Of a stretch of 33,764 bases of DNA, positions 8,242-17,046 are shown one piece after another. This DNA is from JBHJGS01 sp050331575 (lineage in GTDB: Bacteria > Pseudomonadota > Alphaproteobacteria > Sphingomonadales > Rhodothalassiaceae), in NCBI GenBank assembly GCA_050331575.1, contig JBHJGS010000047.1:1-33764 (forward strand), in the 5' to 3' direction. The notes under the pieces were generated by a model. That model did no database searches. It was not told the origin of the DNA and saw nothing but the letters and a program-made list of their open reading frames with translations. Positions within the stretch are counted from its first letter, which is position 1. Each line of letters starts with the position of its first letter. The position numbers and the translations under genes are program-made.

Positions 8242-11004
8242 TCAGTGCGCATCATACCAGCTGTCCCCAACGCCGCAGTCCACCACCAGGGGCACGGACA
8301 GCTCCAGAACCGGCGCACAGGCCTGCTCCATGGTCTGCTGGATCACCGGGATGGCGGCGTCGACCTGATGCGTCGGCGCCTCGAACACCAGCTCGTCATG
8401 CACCTGCAAGAGCATGTGCACATCGCTCAGGCCGGCCTGGGCCAGTGCAGCCGGCATGCGGATCATGGCGCGGCGGATGATGTCCGCCGCTGAGCCCTGA
8501 ATTGGCGCGTTGATCGCGGCGCGTTCGGCGAAATTGCGTTCAGAGGGGTTTTTCGCGGTGATCGCGGTGGTGTGGGTGCGTCGGCCGAACACGGTCTGCA
8601 CATAGCCATGGGTGCGCGCGAACGCCACGGTCTCGGTCATATACGCACGGATGCCCGGGAACTGCTGGAAATAGGCATCGATCAGCGCCTGCGCCTCGGA
8701 CTTGTCGATGCCCAGCTGCGCGGCCAGACCGAAGCGGGAAATGCCGTAGATGATGCCGAAATTGATCGCCTTGGCGCGCCGCCGCACCATCGGGTCCATG
8801 CCCTTGATCGGCACGCCGAACACCTGCGACGCGGTCATGGCATGGATGTCCAGCCCGTCGCGGAACGCCTGCCTCAGCGCCTCGATATGGGCGATGTGGG
8901 CCAGCAGGCGCAGCTCGATCTGGGAATAGTCCGCAGCAATCAGCTTATGCCCGGGCTCGGCCACGAACGCCTTGCGGATCGCCCGGCCCTGATCGGTGCG
9001 GATCGGGATGTTCTGCAGGTTGGGCTCGGTGGAGGCCAGCCGGCCGGTGGAGGTGGCGGCGAGAGAGTAGCAGGTATGAACCCGGCCGGTGCGCGGATTG
9101 ATATCCTCCTGCAGCGCGTCGGTATAGGTGGATTTCAGCTTGGAGACCTGGCGCCAGTCCAGCACCTTCTGGGGCAGCGCGTGGCCGTCTTCGGCAAGCT
9201 TTTCCAGCACCCGGGCATCGGTGGAATAGGCACCGGTCTTGGCGCTTTTCTTGCCGCCGGGCAGCTTCATCTGGCCGAACAGAATGTCGCCCAGCTGCTT
9301 GGGCGAGCCGATATTGAACGGCCCGCCGGCAAGCGCGTGGATTTCCGCCTCTAGCCCCTTCATGGTTTCGGCGAACTGCATCGACAGCCGGTTCAGCTCG
9401 GCGGGATCAACCTTGATGCCGCGCGCCTCCATCGCCGCCAGCACCGCGGGCATCGGCCGCTCCAGCGTTTCATAGACCGTCAGCAGATGCGCATCGATCA
9501 GCCGGGGCTTCAGCAGGCGGTGCAGCCGGCCGGTGATATCGGCATCCTCCGCCGCATAGTGGGTGGCCTTGTCGATGGGCACCAGATCAAAGGTGATCTG
9601 CTTCTTGCCGGTGCCGGCGAGCGCCTTGAAGGGCGTGCATTCATGGTCCAGATGGCGCTTGGCCAGCTCGTCCATGCCATGGCCCTGACGGCCGCAATCC
9701 AACACATAGCTGATCAGCATGGTGTCGTCATACGGCGCCACCTGGATGCCGTCATGGGCCAGCACGCAGATGTCATATTTCAGATTCTGGCCGATCTTCA
9801 GGATCGCCGGGTCCTCTAGCACCGGTTGCAAGCGCTTGAGCACCTCGCCCTTGTTCAATTGCTGCGGCACCCCCTCGCCCAGCGCCAGGCCGTCCGCGGC
9901 GCGGTGCGCCAGCGGGATGTAGCAGGCCACGCCGTCCTGCACGGACAGAGACACGCCCACCAGCACGGCGCGCTGGGCGTCCAGATCCGTCGTCTCGGTA
10001 TCCACGGCGACCTGGCCGGCGGCGCGAATGCGCTCGATCCAGGCGTCCAGCTGCGCCAGCTCGGTGATCGCCTCATAGGCGACGCTGTCCAGCTTCGCCG
10101 GGCCCGGCCGCGCCGCCGCACCGGACTCACCACTGCCATCCCGCACGATGCGCGCGCGCAGGGACTTGAACTCATTGGCGTCGAGGAAGGCCAGCAGCTT
10201 GTCCCGGTCCGGCGTGCGGCGGGCCAGCTCATCCAGCGTTTCCGGCAGCGGCACCTCCTGGCACAAGGTCACCAGCTGCTTGGACACGCGCGCCTGATCC
10301 GCAAAGGCGATTAGATTCTGGCGGCGTTTGGGCTGCTTGATCTGCTCGGCCTGGCCCAGCAACGTGTCCAGATCGCCATAATCGGTGATCAGCTGGGCGG
10401 CGGTCTTCAGGCCGATGCCAGGCACCCCGGGGACATTGTCGACGCTGTCGCCGGCCAGCGCCTGCACATCGATGACCTGATCAGGACCTACGCCGAACTT
10501 CTCGCGCACCGCATCGACGCCCAGACGGACATTCTTCATGGTGTCGAACAGCTGGATCCGGTCGTCGACCAGCTGCATCAGATCCTTGTCCGAGGACACG
10601 ATGGTCACCTGGAAGCCGCGATCGCGCGCCTGGCAGGCGTAAGTGGCGATGATGTCGTCGGCCTCCCAGCCGAGCATTTCGATACACGGCAGATCCATCG
10701 CCCGGACCGCGTCGCGGATCAGCGGGAATTGCGGCACCAGATCCTCCGGCGGATCGGGCCGGTGCGCCTTGTACTGCGTATAGATGTCGTTGCGGAAGCT
10801 GGTCTTGGCGGAATCGAAGATCACCGCCTGATGGGTCGGCGTGTCGCCGTCATCCACGTCCTGGACCAGCTTCAACAGCATCGTGGTGAAGCCATAGACG
10901 GCATTCACCGGGGTGCCGTCCTTGCGCGTCATCGGCGGCAGCTTATGATAGGCCCGGAAGATATAGCCCGAGCCGTCGACCAGATAGAGATGGGGATTGC
11001 TCAT
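8242..11004 (-). CDS. polA: DNA polymerase I
   Basis: This is a full-length 920-aa DNA polymerase I for repair and Okazaki fragment processing. The N-terminal 5' nuclease begins YLVDGSGYIFRAY and contains WEADDIIATYA. A proofreading 3'-5' exonuclease follows with its DxE motif intact (VAVDTETTDLD). The polymerase domain has DYSQIELRLLAHI (motif A), RRRAKAINFGIIYGIS (motif B) and QVHDELVFE (motif C), all complete. All three activities should therefore be present. The start ATG at 11004 follows the zinc-finger gene by 12 bp on the same strand. Confidence 0.98.
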   Translation of the reverse strand: MSNPHLYLVDGSGYIFRAYHKLPPMTRKDGTPVNAVYGFTTMLLKLVQDVDDGDTPTHQAVIFDSAKTSFRNDIYTQYKAHRPDPPEDLVPQFPLIRDAVRAMDLPCIEMLGWEADDIIATYACQARDRGFQVTIVSSDKDLMQLVDDRIQLFDTMKNVRLGVDAVREKFGVGPDQVIDVQALAGDSVDNVPGVPGIGLKTAAQLITDYGDLDTLLGQAEQIKQPKRRQNLIAFADQARVSKQLVTLCQEVPLPETLDELARRTPDRDKLLAFLDANEFKSLRARIVRDGSGESGAAARPGPAKLDSVAYEAITELAQLDAWIERIRAAGQVAVDTETTDLDAQRAVLVGVSLSVQDGVACYIPLAHRAADGLALGEGVPQQLNKGEVLKRLQPVLEDPAILKIGQNLKYDICVLAHDGIQVAPYDDTMLISYVLDCGRQGHGMDELAKRHLDHECTPFKALAGTGKKQITFDLVPIDKATHYAAEDADITGRLHRLLKPRLIDAHLLTVYETLERPMPAVLAAMEARGIKVDPAELNRLSMQFAETMKGLEAEIHALAGGPFNIGSPKQLGDILFGQMKLPGGKKSAKTGAYSTDARVLEKLAEDGHALPQKVLDWRQVSKLKSTYTDALQEDINPRTGRVHTCYSLAATSTGRLASTEPNLQNIPIRTDQGRAIRKAFVAEPGHKLIAADYSQIELRLLAHIAHIEALRQAFRDGLDIHAMTASQVFGVPIKGMDPMVRRRAKAINFGIIYGISRFGLAAQLGIDKSEAQALIDAYFQQFPGIRAYMTETVAFARTHGYVQTVFGRRTHTTAITAKNPSERNFAERAAINAPIQGSAADIIRRAMIRMPAALAQAGLSDVHMLLQVHDELVFEAPTHQVDAAIPVIQQTMEQACAPVLELSVPLVVDCGVGDSWYDAH

Positions 11005-11016
11005 CGACGGGCAGCG

Positions 11017-11214
11017 TTAGGCCGCTTCGCTGTCGGACTGGTCCGCCGGACCGCCCTTCAGGATGAAGCAGCGGCCGCAATACCCGCAGACCACGAATCC
11101 CTTGGCCTCGATGGTGTAATAGACCTTGGGATGGCCGAGTGCTGGGTTCGGACCGCCATCGCAGGCGACCTGGGCGGTTTCGGTATACACGGTTTCCGGG
11201 GCGTCGAGGGTCAT
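11017..11214 (-). CDS. zinc-finger domain protein (zf-CHCC, NDUFS6-like)
   Basis: The 65-aa protein matches the short CHCC zinc-binding family related to the NDUFS6 (13 kDa) accessory subunit of respiratory complex I. The zinc ligands can be read as C18, H28 (in GHPKVYY), C43 and C46 (VVCGYCGRCF). The ATG at 11214 has a good ribosome site (AAGGAG). In alphaproteobacteria such proteins commonly stand as single small genes. Its 12-bp distance from polA suggests co-transcription rather than shared function. Confidence 0.85.
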   Translation of the reverse strand: MTLDAPETVYTETAQVACDGGPNPALGHPKVYYTIEAKGFVVCGYCGRCFILKGGPADQSDSEAA

Positions 11215-11323
11215 GGGGCCACTCCTTGCGGCGCAAGCCTGGGATGAGCGGTATAGGCGGGCGGCGGCACCGCCTCAAGAGGGGCAGCGTCGGCATTGTC
11301 CGCCAAGGCCTGTTGCGGTTGGC

Positions 11324-12292
11324 TTAAATGCCGGCCTGCCGCTGCCAAGCATGGCATTCGGCCAGCGACTGCGCCACCGGGATTTCACGATAGCCCAGGT
11401 CGCGGATCGCCTTGCTGCTGTCGATGCGTTCGTCATGGCAGACGAAATAGGCGGATTCCGGTGTTAGGTCCGGCGGCTTACCGGTGATCCGGCTGATCCA
11501 GTGATTGATCTGGCCGATCGCCTTCAACGCCGCGGCGGGTAGCGGTCGCGGCGCGGGCTTGCCGACCATGTCGGCAATCAGGCGGGCCAGCTCCGCGAAG
11601 CGCATGTGCGGCCCGCCCAACAGATAATTCTCGCCCCTGGCGCCGCGGAGTGCCGCTGCGACCAGCGCCTCGGCAACCTGGCGGCCGTTGGCGAAGCTGC
11701 CGGCACCGGGCGGCACGCCGGGCAGCTGCCCGGTTTCGATCAGCCGGAACAACCGGCCCCAATTGCCGGCATCATATTTTCCCAGCACATGGCCGGGATT
11801 GCAGATCACCGCATCGATGTCCGTGGCCGCCTTCACGCGCCGTTCCGCCTCATATTTGGTGCGGACATAACCGACCCAGTGAGTCGCGCCTTTCTGCGGC
11901 AGGTCCTCATGCACCGGCTCGTCATGATGGCCCCACACCGCCACGGTGGAGACATGCACCAGGCGGCCGGCCTTTCTCACCCGCATCGCCTCCAGCACCG
12001 CTTCGGTGCCGCCGACATTGACCCGGCGCTGCCGGGCGGCATGACCGCGCCAGGGACTGGTGTCAGCAGCGACATGGAACACAAGGTCGACGCCGTCGGG
12101 CATCGCCGCGATCAGACTGTCCGGCCGAGTCAGGTCGCCCTGGACCGGCGTCACCGCGGCGGCAGACCAGCCGGAGACGCCGCGGCTGTCTGGCCGATGC
12201 AGCGCGGAGACACTGATCCCGCGTTCGGTCAGTACATCGATCAGGTGTTGGCCGATAAAACCGGTCCCGCCGGTCACAAAGGCGTGAGTCAT
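11324..12292 (-). CDS. NAD(P)-dependent epimerase/reductase, extended SDR family
   Basis: The 322-aa product starts at the ATG at 12292 (MTHAFVTGGTGFIGQHL). The open frame extends 34 codons further but that part looks non-coding. The Rossmann motif GGTGFIG is at residues 8-14. The catalytic YxxxK is present as YVRTK, with the usual serine in HVSTVAVWG. The pattern is that of dihydroflavonol 4-reductase-like and hopanoid-associated epimerases. The substrate cannot be told from the sequence. It is a monocistronic minus-strand gene about 110 bp ahead of the zinc-finger gene. Confidence 0.85.
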   Translation of the reverse strand: MTHAFVTGGTGFIGQHLIDVLTERGISVSALHRPDSRGVSGWSAAAVTPVQGDLTRPDSLIAAMPDGVDLVFHVAADTSPWRGHAARQRRVNVGGTEAVLEAMRVRKAGRLVHVSTVAVWGHHDEPVHEDLPQKGATHWVGYVRTKYEAERRVKAATDIDAVICNPGHVLGKYDAGNWGRLFRLIETGQLPGVPPGAGSFANGRQVAEALVAAALRGARGENYLLGGPHMRFAELARLIADMVGKPAPRPLPAAALKAIGQINHWISRITGKPPDLTPESAYFVCHDERIDSSKAIRDLGYREIPVAQSLAECHAWQRQAGI

Positions 12293-12681
12293 CGACGATG
12301 CGCGGGCACTGAAAGACGCTGCAATCGAGCCCGCTTCGATTTCAAGATCTTGCCGCGCGCTGTTCGGCCCGGCAATCCACGTCCACGGACTCATCAGGCC
12401 GAAGCCCGGCTTGGCCGTCGCCCGTTTTTACCACACGCTTGACCTCTTCCAGGTCACGCAGGGGCTTTCGGAGATAAGCACTGGTCATAATCGTCGATAT
12501 CCGCGCTAATGGCTCCTCAGAGCATAGACTTGGCCCGGTTAAACGCCGGTAAACGAGAACTATTTGACAGAACTGCCAGCGATCTTAGCACCCGTCTGCT
12601 TATTGAACACTAAACTTGACGTTGCTGCCTGAATAACGCTTCGGTAAACCGCCCATGCGCTAGCCAAACGGGAGCAAAACT
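12293..12681. other. 389-bp divergent intergenic region (SDR / thioesterase)
   Basis: No gene is visible on either strand. TTGACA at 12564-12569 is the best -35-like hexamer on the plus strand, but its -10 partner (TTAGCA/TAGCAC) is poor. The stretch is less GC-rich than its neighbours and probably holds promoters for both flanking genes. Confidence 0.3.
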
Positions 12682-13107
12682 CTGGAAGACGAACACCGCT
12701 TTCCCGGCCCAAAAGGTTACCAACCGGTTAACCAGCCTGGCCCGTTCACCGAGCTGGTCGGAGCAGTATACCAGAAAATTGCTCCGGGGAAAGGGTTCGC
12801 CTTTTGCCCGGGCCCGCCCCATCTCAATCTCGCCGGGATCGTTCACGGCGGCGCCCTGATGAGCTTTATGGACATGGCGCTCGGGCGCACCGTGATGGCG
12901 CATCTCGGGCCGGGGCAGACCGCCGTGACCGCCTCACTCACCCATCATTTTTTGGCACCGGCGCATGCCGGAGACGTGCTGTACGCGCACGGCCGGATCA
13001 TCCGGGCGACCCAGTCGCTCGTGTTCATTGAAGGTGAGATTGAGCGTGAGGGCCGGACGATCGTGCATGCCTCGGGCATCTGGAAGCGGCTGCGGCCGCG
13101 CGCTTAA
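12682..13107 (+). CDS. PaaI-family hotdog-fold thioesterase with probable CTG start
   Basis: The family's hotdog core is plainly present: PHLNLAGIVHGGALMSFMDMALG, with VHGGAL at 54-59, then TASLTHHFLAPAHAGD and a C-terminal GIWKRL. The first ATG in frame is at 12859, inside the catalytic helix, so it cannot be the true start. The frame is open up to a TAG at 12661. The only plausible start with a ribosome site is CTG at 12682, preceded by GGAG with 7-nt spacing; this gives 141 aa, the normal length. Such proteins hydrolyse acyl-CoA thioesters. The stop codon overlaps the stop of the convergent gene at 13104. Confidence 0.8.
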   Translation: MEDEHRFPGPKGYQPVNQPGPFTELVGAVYQKIAPGKGFAFCPGPPHLNLAGIVHGGALMSFMDMALGRTVMAHLGPGQTAVTASLTHHFLAPAHAGDVLYAHGRIIRATQSLVFIEGEIEREGRTIVHASGIWKRLRPRA

Positions 13108-13760
13108 GGGGCCGGCACAATCGGTCGCAACTCGGCGATGAACGGCGTGCCCAGGGCCCCGACAACGAGGTCCGCCACGAAGCGCGGCTGACACTCAGGG
13201 CCCGCCTGACCGTCAAGTGTGTTCAGAAAGCGGGTCTGGGCGGCGGTCAGGTGCAGCGTCTTGACGCGCATATCCAGGCTGATGGCGCCGTCAGACCCGC
13301 CGCGCCGGATTTCGCCGGGAACAATCAGGATCGCGGGATGATTGGCATAGCGCCGCTGCAGATCAGCCCGCCGCTTGGCGACATCGCGCACGACCAGCGG
13401 CGGAAATGCCGGTGGCGCGCCGATCCGTGCACGCCAGGCAGCGACCGCCGGGCCCTTGGCCTCCACCGCCACCATGGCTCGCACCGGCGCCAGGTCATCG
13501 GGGCGCAGGCCGAAGCTAAGCGCTAATGCGCCGGCAGGGCGCGGGTCCTTGTGTGGGCGGTACAGACTAACAGTGCGCAGCGTCAGGCCCGGCGCCTCGC
13601 CGAGCGGATTGGGCAAGGCGCGGTTGAAGCGGCATTCCCCCAGCTCCAGCCGGGCGCGGGCCGGACCATATTGATTGACCCAGCCTGGTCCCAGAACCAG
13701 AGCAAAACTCAGGGCGATCAGCCCGGCCACCCCGGCAGGACTGGCCGCGAACCGCCACAT
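13104..13760 (-). CDS. membrane-anchored protein of unknown function, partner of DUF2157 protein
   Basis: The ATG at 13760 overlaps the upstream stop in a TGATG junction, giving 218 aa; a start 12 codons earlier is possible but less likely. One membrane segment (about residues 7-28, VAGLIALSFALVLGPGWV) is followed by a basic, presumably periplasmic domain. I do not recognise the family. DUF2157 genes are often paired with GDYXXLXY-type membrane-anchored proteins, but I do not see that motif here. The tight coupling says the two proteins are made together. Confidence 0.7.
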   Translation of the reverse strand: MWRFAASPAGVAGLIALSFALVLGPGWVNQYGPARARLELGECRFNRALPNPLGEAPGLTLRTVSLYRPHKDPRPAGALALSFGLRPDDLAPVRAMVAVEAKGPAVAAWRARIGAPPAFPPLVVRDVAKRRADLQRRYANHPAILIVPGEIRRGGSDGAISLDMRVKTLHLTAAQTRFLNTLDGQAGPECQPRFVADLVVGALGTPFIAELRPIVPAP

Positions 13761-14740
13761 CAGGCCGCGGCCCGCTGCGTGAACACGGCTAGCCACAGCG
13801 TCACCAGTGCCAAGGCGGCCAAGAGCAAGGCCAGAACCGGCTGCGGCAGCGCCGCGCCCCAGTCCAGCAGGCGCACTCCGGCCCAGCCAAACCCCAGTAA
13901 AAGGCCGATCAGTCGGGTCGTGGCCCAGCCGCGCGCCACCCCCAAGCTAATCGCCGCCAGCGCCAGCGCCAGGCCCCCCAGTTGATAGGGCAGTGCGGTG
14001 CCGAACAAGCTGACGCCTGGCAGTGACAAGATCAAGCAGCCATAACCGGCACTCAGCAAGCCGGCAGCGCGCCATGCCGGGGCAAGACCGCCTGGCCACC
14101 CCACCGCCCCGGCACCAAAGACGGCCAGGCCGATAAAGACCAGGCCATCCTGATTTTGCAGGCTCCGGTCCGCCAAGAAGTGACCGTCGGCCGTGGCCAC
14201 CAGACCCGCGCCATAGACCGTGAGCAACACCAGGCTCAGGCCGGTCGGCAGCAAGCGTTGATATGCGTGTCCCAACAGCATGCCGACCAGACCGGTGGCA
14301 AACAAGAGCTGCAGGCCGACGCTGCGGTTGAACAGACCGGCCACGGCCTCAAGCCCCGCAGCAAAGGCCATCAAGGTCACCAAGCATCCAAACACGGTGC
14401 CGCCGCGGTCGGTCCGCGCCGCCAGATCCGTCAGGGCCAGAAAGCTCAGCGGCGCTCCGATCGCCAGGACGAGTTGGGCGCCCAAGGGCATCAGTGGCCA
14501 ATAGCGCACTGTAAGGCCGGTCAAAAACACCAAGATCACGGTTAGGCCGGCCATCGCCGCCCACCCCATCAGCCGGTCCGCCCCGTCGCGTGTTTCCAGA
14601 GCGGCCAGTTCGGCGCGATGAAACGACTCGATGCGTCGACGTTGCCCAGGGTCCAGCTGCAACAGCCCAGCCTGGCGCAGCTGCGCCAATTCCGCCTTGA
14701 AGGCGGCAATCTGCTCTGCGCGGCGTCGCGAGGAGGCCAT
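13760..14740 (-). CDS. DUF2157-like polytopic membrane protein
   Basis: The 326-aa product has a soluble helical N-terminus (about residues 1-58, including LRQAGLLQLDPGQRRRIESFH, a DUF2157-like start) and then about ten hydrophobic segments to the C-terminus. The function of this family is unknown. The final codons overlap the next gene's start by TGATG. The gene is divergent from the merR-type regulator at 15030, with 289 bp between. Confidence 0.7.
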   Translation of the reverse strand: MASSRRRAEQIAAFKAELAQLRQAGLLQLDPGQRRRIESFHRAELAALETRDGADRLMGWAAMAGLTVILVFLTGLTVRYWPLMPLGAQLVLAIGAPLSFLALTDLAARTDRGGTVFGCLVTLMAFAAGLEAVAGLFNRSVGLQLLFATGLVGMLLGHAYQRLLPTGLSLVLLTVYGAGLVATADGHFLADRSLQNQDGLVFIGLAVFGAGAVGWPGGLAPAWRAAGLLSAGYGCLILSLPGVSLFGTALPYQLGGLALALAAISLGVARGWATTRLIGLLLGFGWAGVRLLDWGAALPQPVLALLLAALALVTLWLAVFTQRAAA

Positions 14741-14955
14741 AGCATTCTGGTCCGTTCAGCGGGAAAGACCTGTTTGGCGTTTGGCCGCTCGGTCGCGGGA
14801 TCGTCAAGCATCGGCTGATCGACGGCGGCTGCGCAAATTTGCGTAGCCATGATCCGCAAAACTTGGTAAACAGCGTCTTAGAGCACCATCTGACCGCTTC
14901 GACTCGCTGTGCGATATCAATCGGTCGGGTAAAGCTGCTCGCCCCCTTAGAAGGC

Positions 14956-15007
14956 GGGCATTTTCATCCGATCAATCTCGATCGCGATTGATCGGATCAT
15001 GCCCTAA
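14956..15007. repeat. 52-nt palindromic repeat, copy A
   Basis: Nested inverted repeat: perfect 12-bp arms ATCCGATCAATC (14966-14977) and GATTGATCGGAT (14986-14997) around an 8-nt spacer, inside outer arms GGGCAT (14956-14961) and ATGCCC (14999-15004), ending TAA. It lies 22 bp ahead of the MerR-type start. It matches copy B at 16995-17046 at 46 of 52 positions in the same orientation. It could be an operator for the regulator or a REP-like element; the second copy beyond the diiron gene favours the latter or a paired role. Confidence 0.85.
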
Positions 15008-15029
15008 TCGGCGTCGAGCGGGAGTGATC

Positions 15030-15782
15030 ATGGCCAAGGCGCGGTTGCGCATGCGCGAGTTGGAGTCGCTGACCGGCATCGGTCGGGAAACCATTCGCTT
15101 CTATCTGCGCGAAGGCCTGCTGCCCGAGCCTGAGCGGCCGAAACGCAATGTCGCGCTCTATTCGGACGAGCATGTGCGCCGGCTGACCTTGATCAAGCGG
15201 CTACAAGAGGAACGCTTTCTGCCGTTGGCGATGATCAAGGCCGTGCTCGACGGGACGCCGGACGAGCGCGTGCTCGACATCGCCGCCTTCCCGCATCTTG
15301 ACCAATTGCTCGCCGATCGGCTTGACGCCGATGCTGCCCTGACGCCGTTGGCGGAGCTGGAACGCGAGCTCAGAGAGCCGGCCGGCGCCCTCGACGCGCT
15401 GGCGGACGCCGGACTGATCCGTCCGGAAACCGGGCCGGACGGTCAGCCCGCGCTGACCGCCACGGACACCGCGATCGTGCGAGCCATGGCGCGGCTGCGC
15501 GTGGCGGGCTTTACCGAAGAGCGCGGTTTCACACCGGACCGCGCGCGCTTCTACGCGGTGTTCGTCGATTGGCTTGTCGGCCAGGAAATCCGCCTGTTCT
15601 ACGACCTTCTGGCCGGCCGCATCGGCGAACAGGATGCCGCACACATGGCCCAGGAAGGCCTTGCTGAAATTAACCAGATCCTGGGGCTGATGCGCCGGCG
15701 AGCGATCCAGCACCGGCTGACCGCGCTCACTGCCTTGAGCCGGCCGCGCCCCGCTGATGAGGAGAGTCTTGATGAGCATTAA
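15030..15782 (+). CDS. MerR-family transcriptional regulator
   Basis: The ATG at 15030 has a ribosome site (GGGAG) and gives 250 aa; the in-frame upstream ATG at 14988 lies within the palindrome and is not preferred. The N-terminus is a MerR winged helix-turn-helix (MRELESLTGIGRETIRFYLREGLLPEPER, about 8-36) followed by the second HTH half (YSDEHVRRLTLIKRLQEERFLPLAMIK). The remaining ~150 residues are helical and carry no cysteine metal site of CueR or MerR type, so a metal sensor is unlikely. It overlaps the diiron gene by 11 bp. Autoregulation through the palindrome at 14956-15007 is an inference. Confidence 0.85.
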   Translation: MAKARLRMRELESLTGIGRETIRFYLREGLLPEPERPKRNVALYSDEHVRRLTLIKRLQEERFLPLAMIKAVLDGTPDERVLDIAAFPHLDQLLADRLDADAALTPLAELERELREPAGALDALADAGLIRPETGPDGQPALTATDTAIVRAMARLRVAGFTEERGFTPDRARFYAVFVDWLVGQEIRLFYDLLAGRIGEQDAAHMAQEGLAEINQILGLMRRRAIQHRLTALTALSRPRPADEESLDEH

Positions 15783-16842
15783 AAACCTTTATGCCGATAC
15801 GCTGGGGGACACCCAAGGGCCTCTGGATGCTGCCTTCACCTCGATGTTCGACTGGCGCTATCAGGATGAACGGCGCGACTTGCTGGGTCTTTATGCCAAA
15901 GGCAAGCAAAAGCAATGGGATGCCGAGGCACGCATCGATTGGAGCCAAGACATCGATCACGACAATCCGCAAGGCGTGCCCGAGGAGGTGTTCCCGCTCT
16001 ACGGATCGCAGATTTGGGCGAAGTTGACTCAGGCGGAGAAGAACACTGTGCGCCGGCATTATCAGGCTTGGACCGTCTCGCAATTCCTTCACGGCGAGCA
16101 GGGCGCGCTGTTGGCCGCGTCGAAAATCGTTCAGCAGGTGCCCGATCTGGAGGCCAAATTCTACGGCGCGACGCAAGTGATCGACGAGGCCCGCCATGTC
16201 GAAACCTATAAGCGTCTGCTGGAGAAGTTCGGGATCAGCTACACCATTGCCGGGCCACTGGATTCTTTGCTGAAGGATGTGCTGACCGACAGCCGCTGGG
16301 ACATGACCTATCTGGGTATGCAGGTTGTCATCGAGGGGCTGGCGCTGGCGGCCTTTTCTCTATCGCGTGACCATAGCGCCAATCCGCTGATCCAGGCGGT
16401 GAATGCCTATGTCATGGAAGATGAGGCGCGTCATGTTGCCTTCGGCCGGCTGTCTTTGCGGGACTATTATCCTGAACTGACCCAAGTAGAGCGCAATGAG
16501 CGCGAGGAATTCCTGGTCGAGGCCTGCTATTTGATGCGCGACCGTTTCGACGGTCGCCAGGTTTGGGAGACCCTCGGCCTCGACGCAGAGGCCTGCATCG
16601 AATGGCAGGAACATAGTCAGCTGATGCAGCTTTTCCGCACCCAATTGTTCAGCCGCATCGTGCCGGTGGTGAAGGATGTCGGCCTGTGGGGGGAGAAGGT
16701 GCAGGCCGCCTATGCCGATATGGGCGTGCTGGGCTTCCAGGACCTGGATATTAGGGCTTTGCAAAACAATGACGAACAGGTCGCCGCCGATTTGGATGCC
16801 CGTCGAGGCTATGTCGACGGCGTGATCGAGGCGGCGGAATAG
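15772..16842 (+). CDS. ferritin-like diiron protein (R2/AurF-like oxygenase fold)
   Basis: Product 356 aa from the ATG at 15772 (GAGGAG ribosome site), overlapping the regulator's end. A complete set of carboxylate-bridged diiron ligands can be read: E109, E139 and H142 (IDEARH) in the first half, then E188, E218 and H221 (EDEARH) in the second. This EExxH/EExxH arrangement is that of ribonucleotide reductase R2-like and AurF-like N-oxygenases, so an oxygen-activating diiron enzyme is likely. The substrate is unknown and no reductase or ferredoxin partner is adjacent. The pairing with a MerR regulator suggests induction by the substrate or by oxidative or metal stress. Confidence 0.8.
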   Translation: MSIKNLYADTLGDTQGPLDAAFTSMFDWRYQDERRDLLGLYAKGKQKQWDAEARIDWSQDIDHDNPQGVPEEVFPLYGSQIWAKLTQAEKNTVRRHYQAWTVSQFLHGEQGALLAASKIVQQVPDLEAKFYGATQVIDEARHVETYKRLLEKFGISYTIAGPLDSLLKDVLTDSRWDMTYLGMQVVIEGLALAAFSLSRDHSANPLIQAVNAYVMEDEARHVAFGRLSLRDYYPELTQVERNEREEFLVEACYLMRDRFDGRQVWETLGLDAEACIEWQEHSQLMQLFRTQLFSRIVPVVKDVGLWGEKVQAAYADMGVLGFQDLDIRALQNNDEQVAADLDARRGYVDGVIEAAE

Positions 16843-16994
16843 AGGCACCGGCGCGGCACCGCCGCGCGTGCGGCCAGCGCGCGCCGGCACCCGGTTGATG
16901 CAGGAACGCACCGCGGCGAGAGCGCCCACGTTTGCTGATCGACAGACAGTCCGCTGCCCACCGGTCGGACAATGTTGCGCGCCCCAGAGACCGC

Positions 16995-17046
16995 GGGCCT
17001 TTTCATCCGATCAACCGCGCACGCGATTAATCGGATCATGCCCTAA
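16995..17046. repeat. 52-nt palindromic repeat, copy B
   Basis: Same length and orientation as copy A, 46/52 identical, with arms ATCCGAT (17005-17011) and ATCGGAT (17030-17036) and an outer GGGC...ATGCCCTAA. The spacer-side arms are less perfect than in copy A. The CTA at 17043-17045 is the reverse complement of the amidase's TAG stop, so the repeat edge supplies that gene's stop codon. It lies 152 bp after the diiron gene. Confidence 0.85.
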
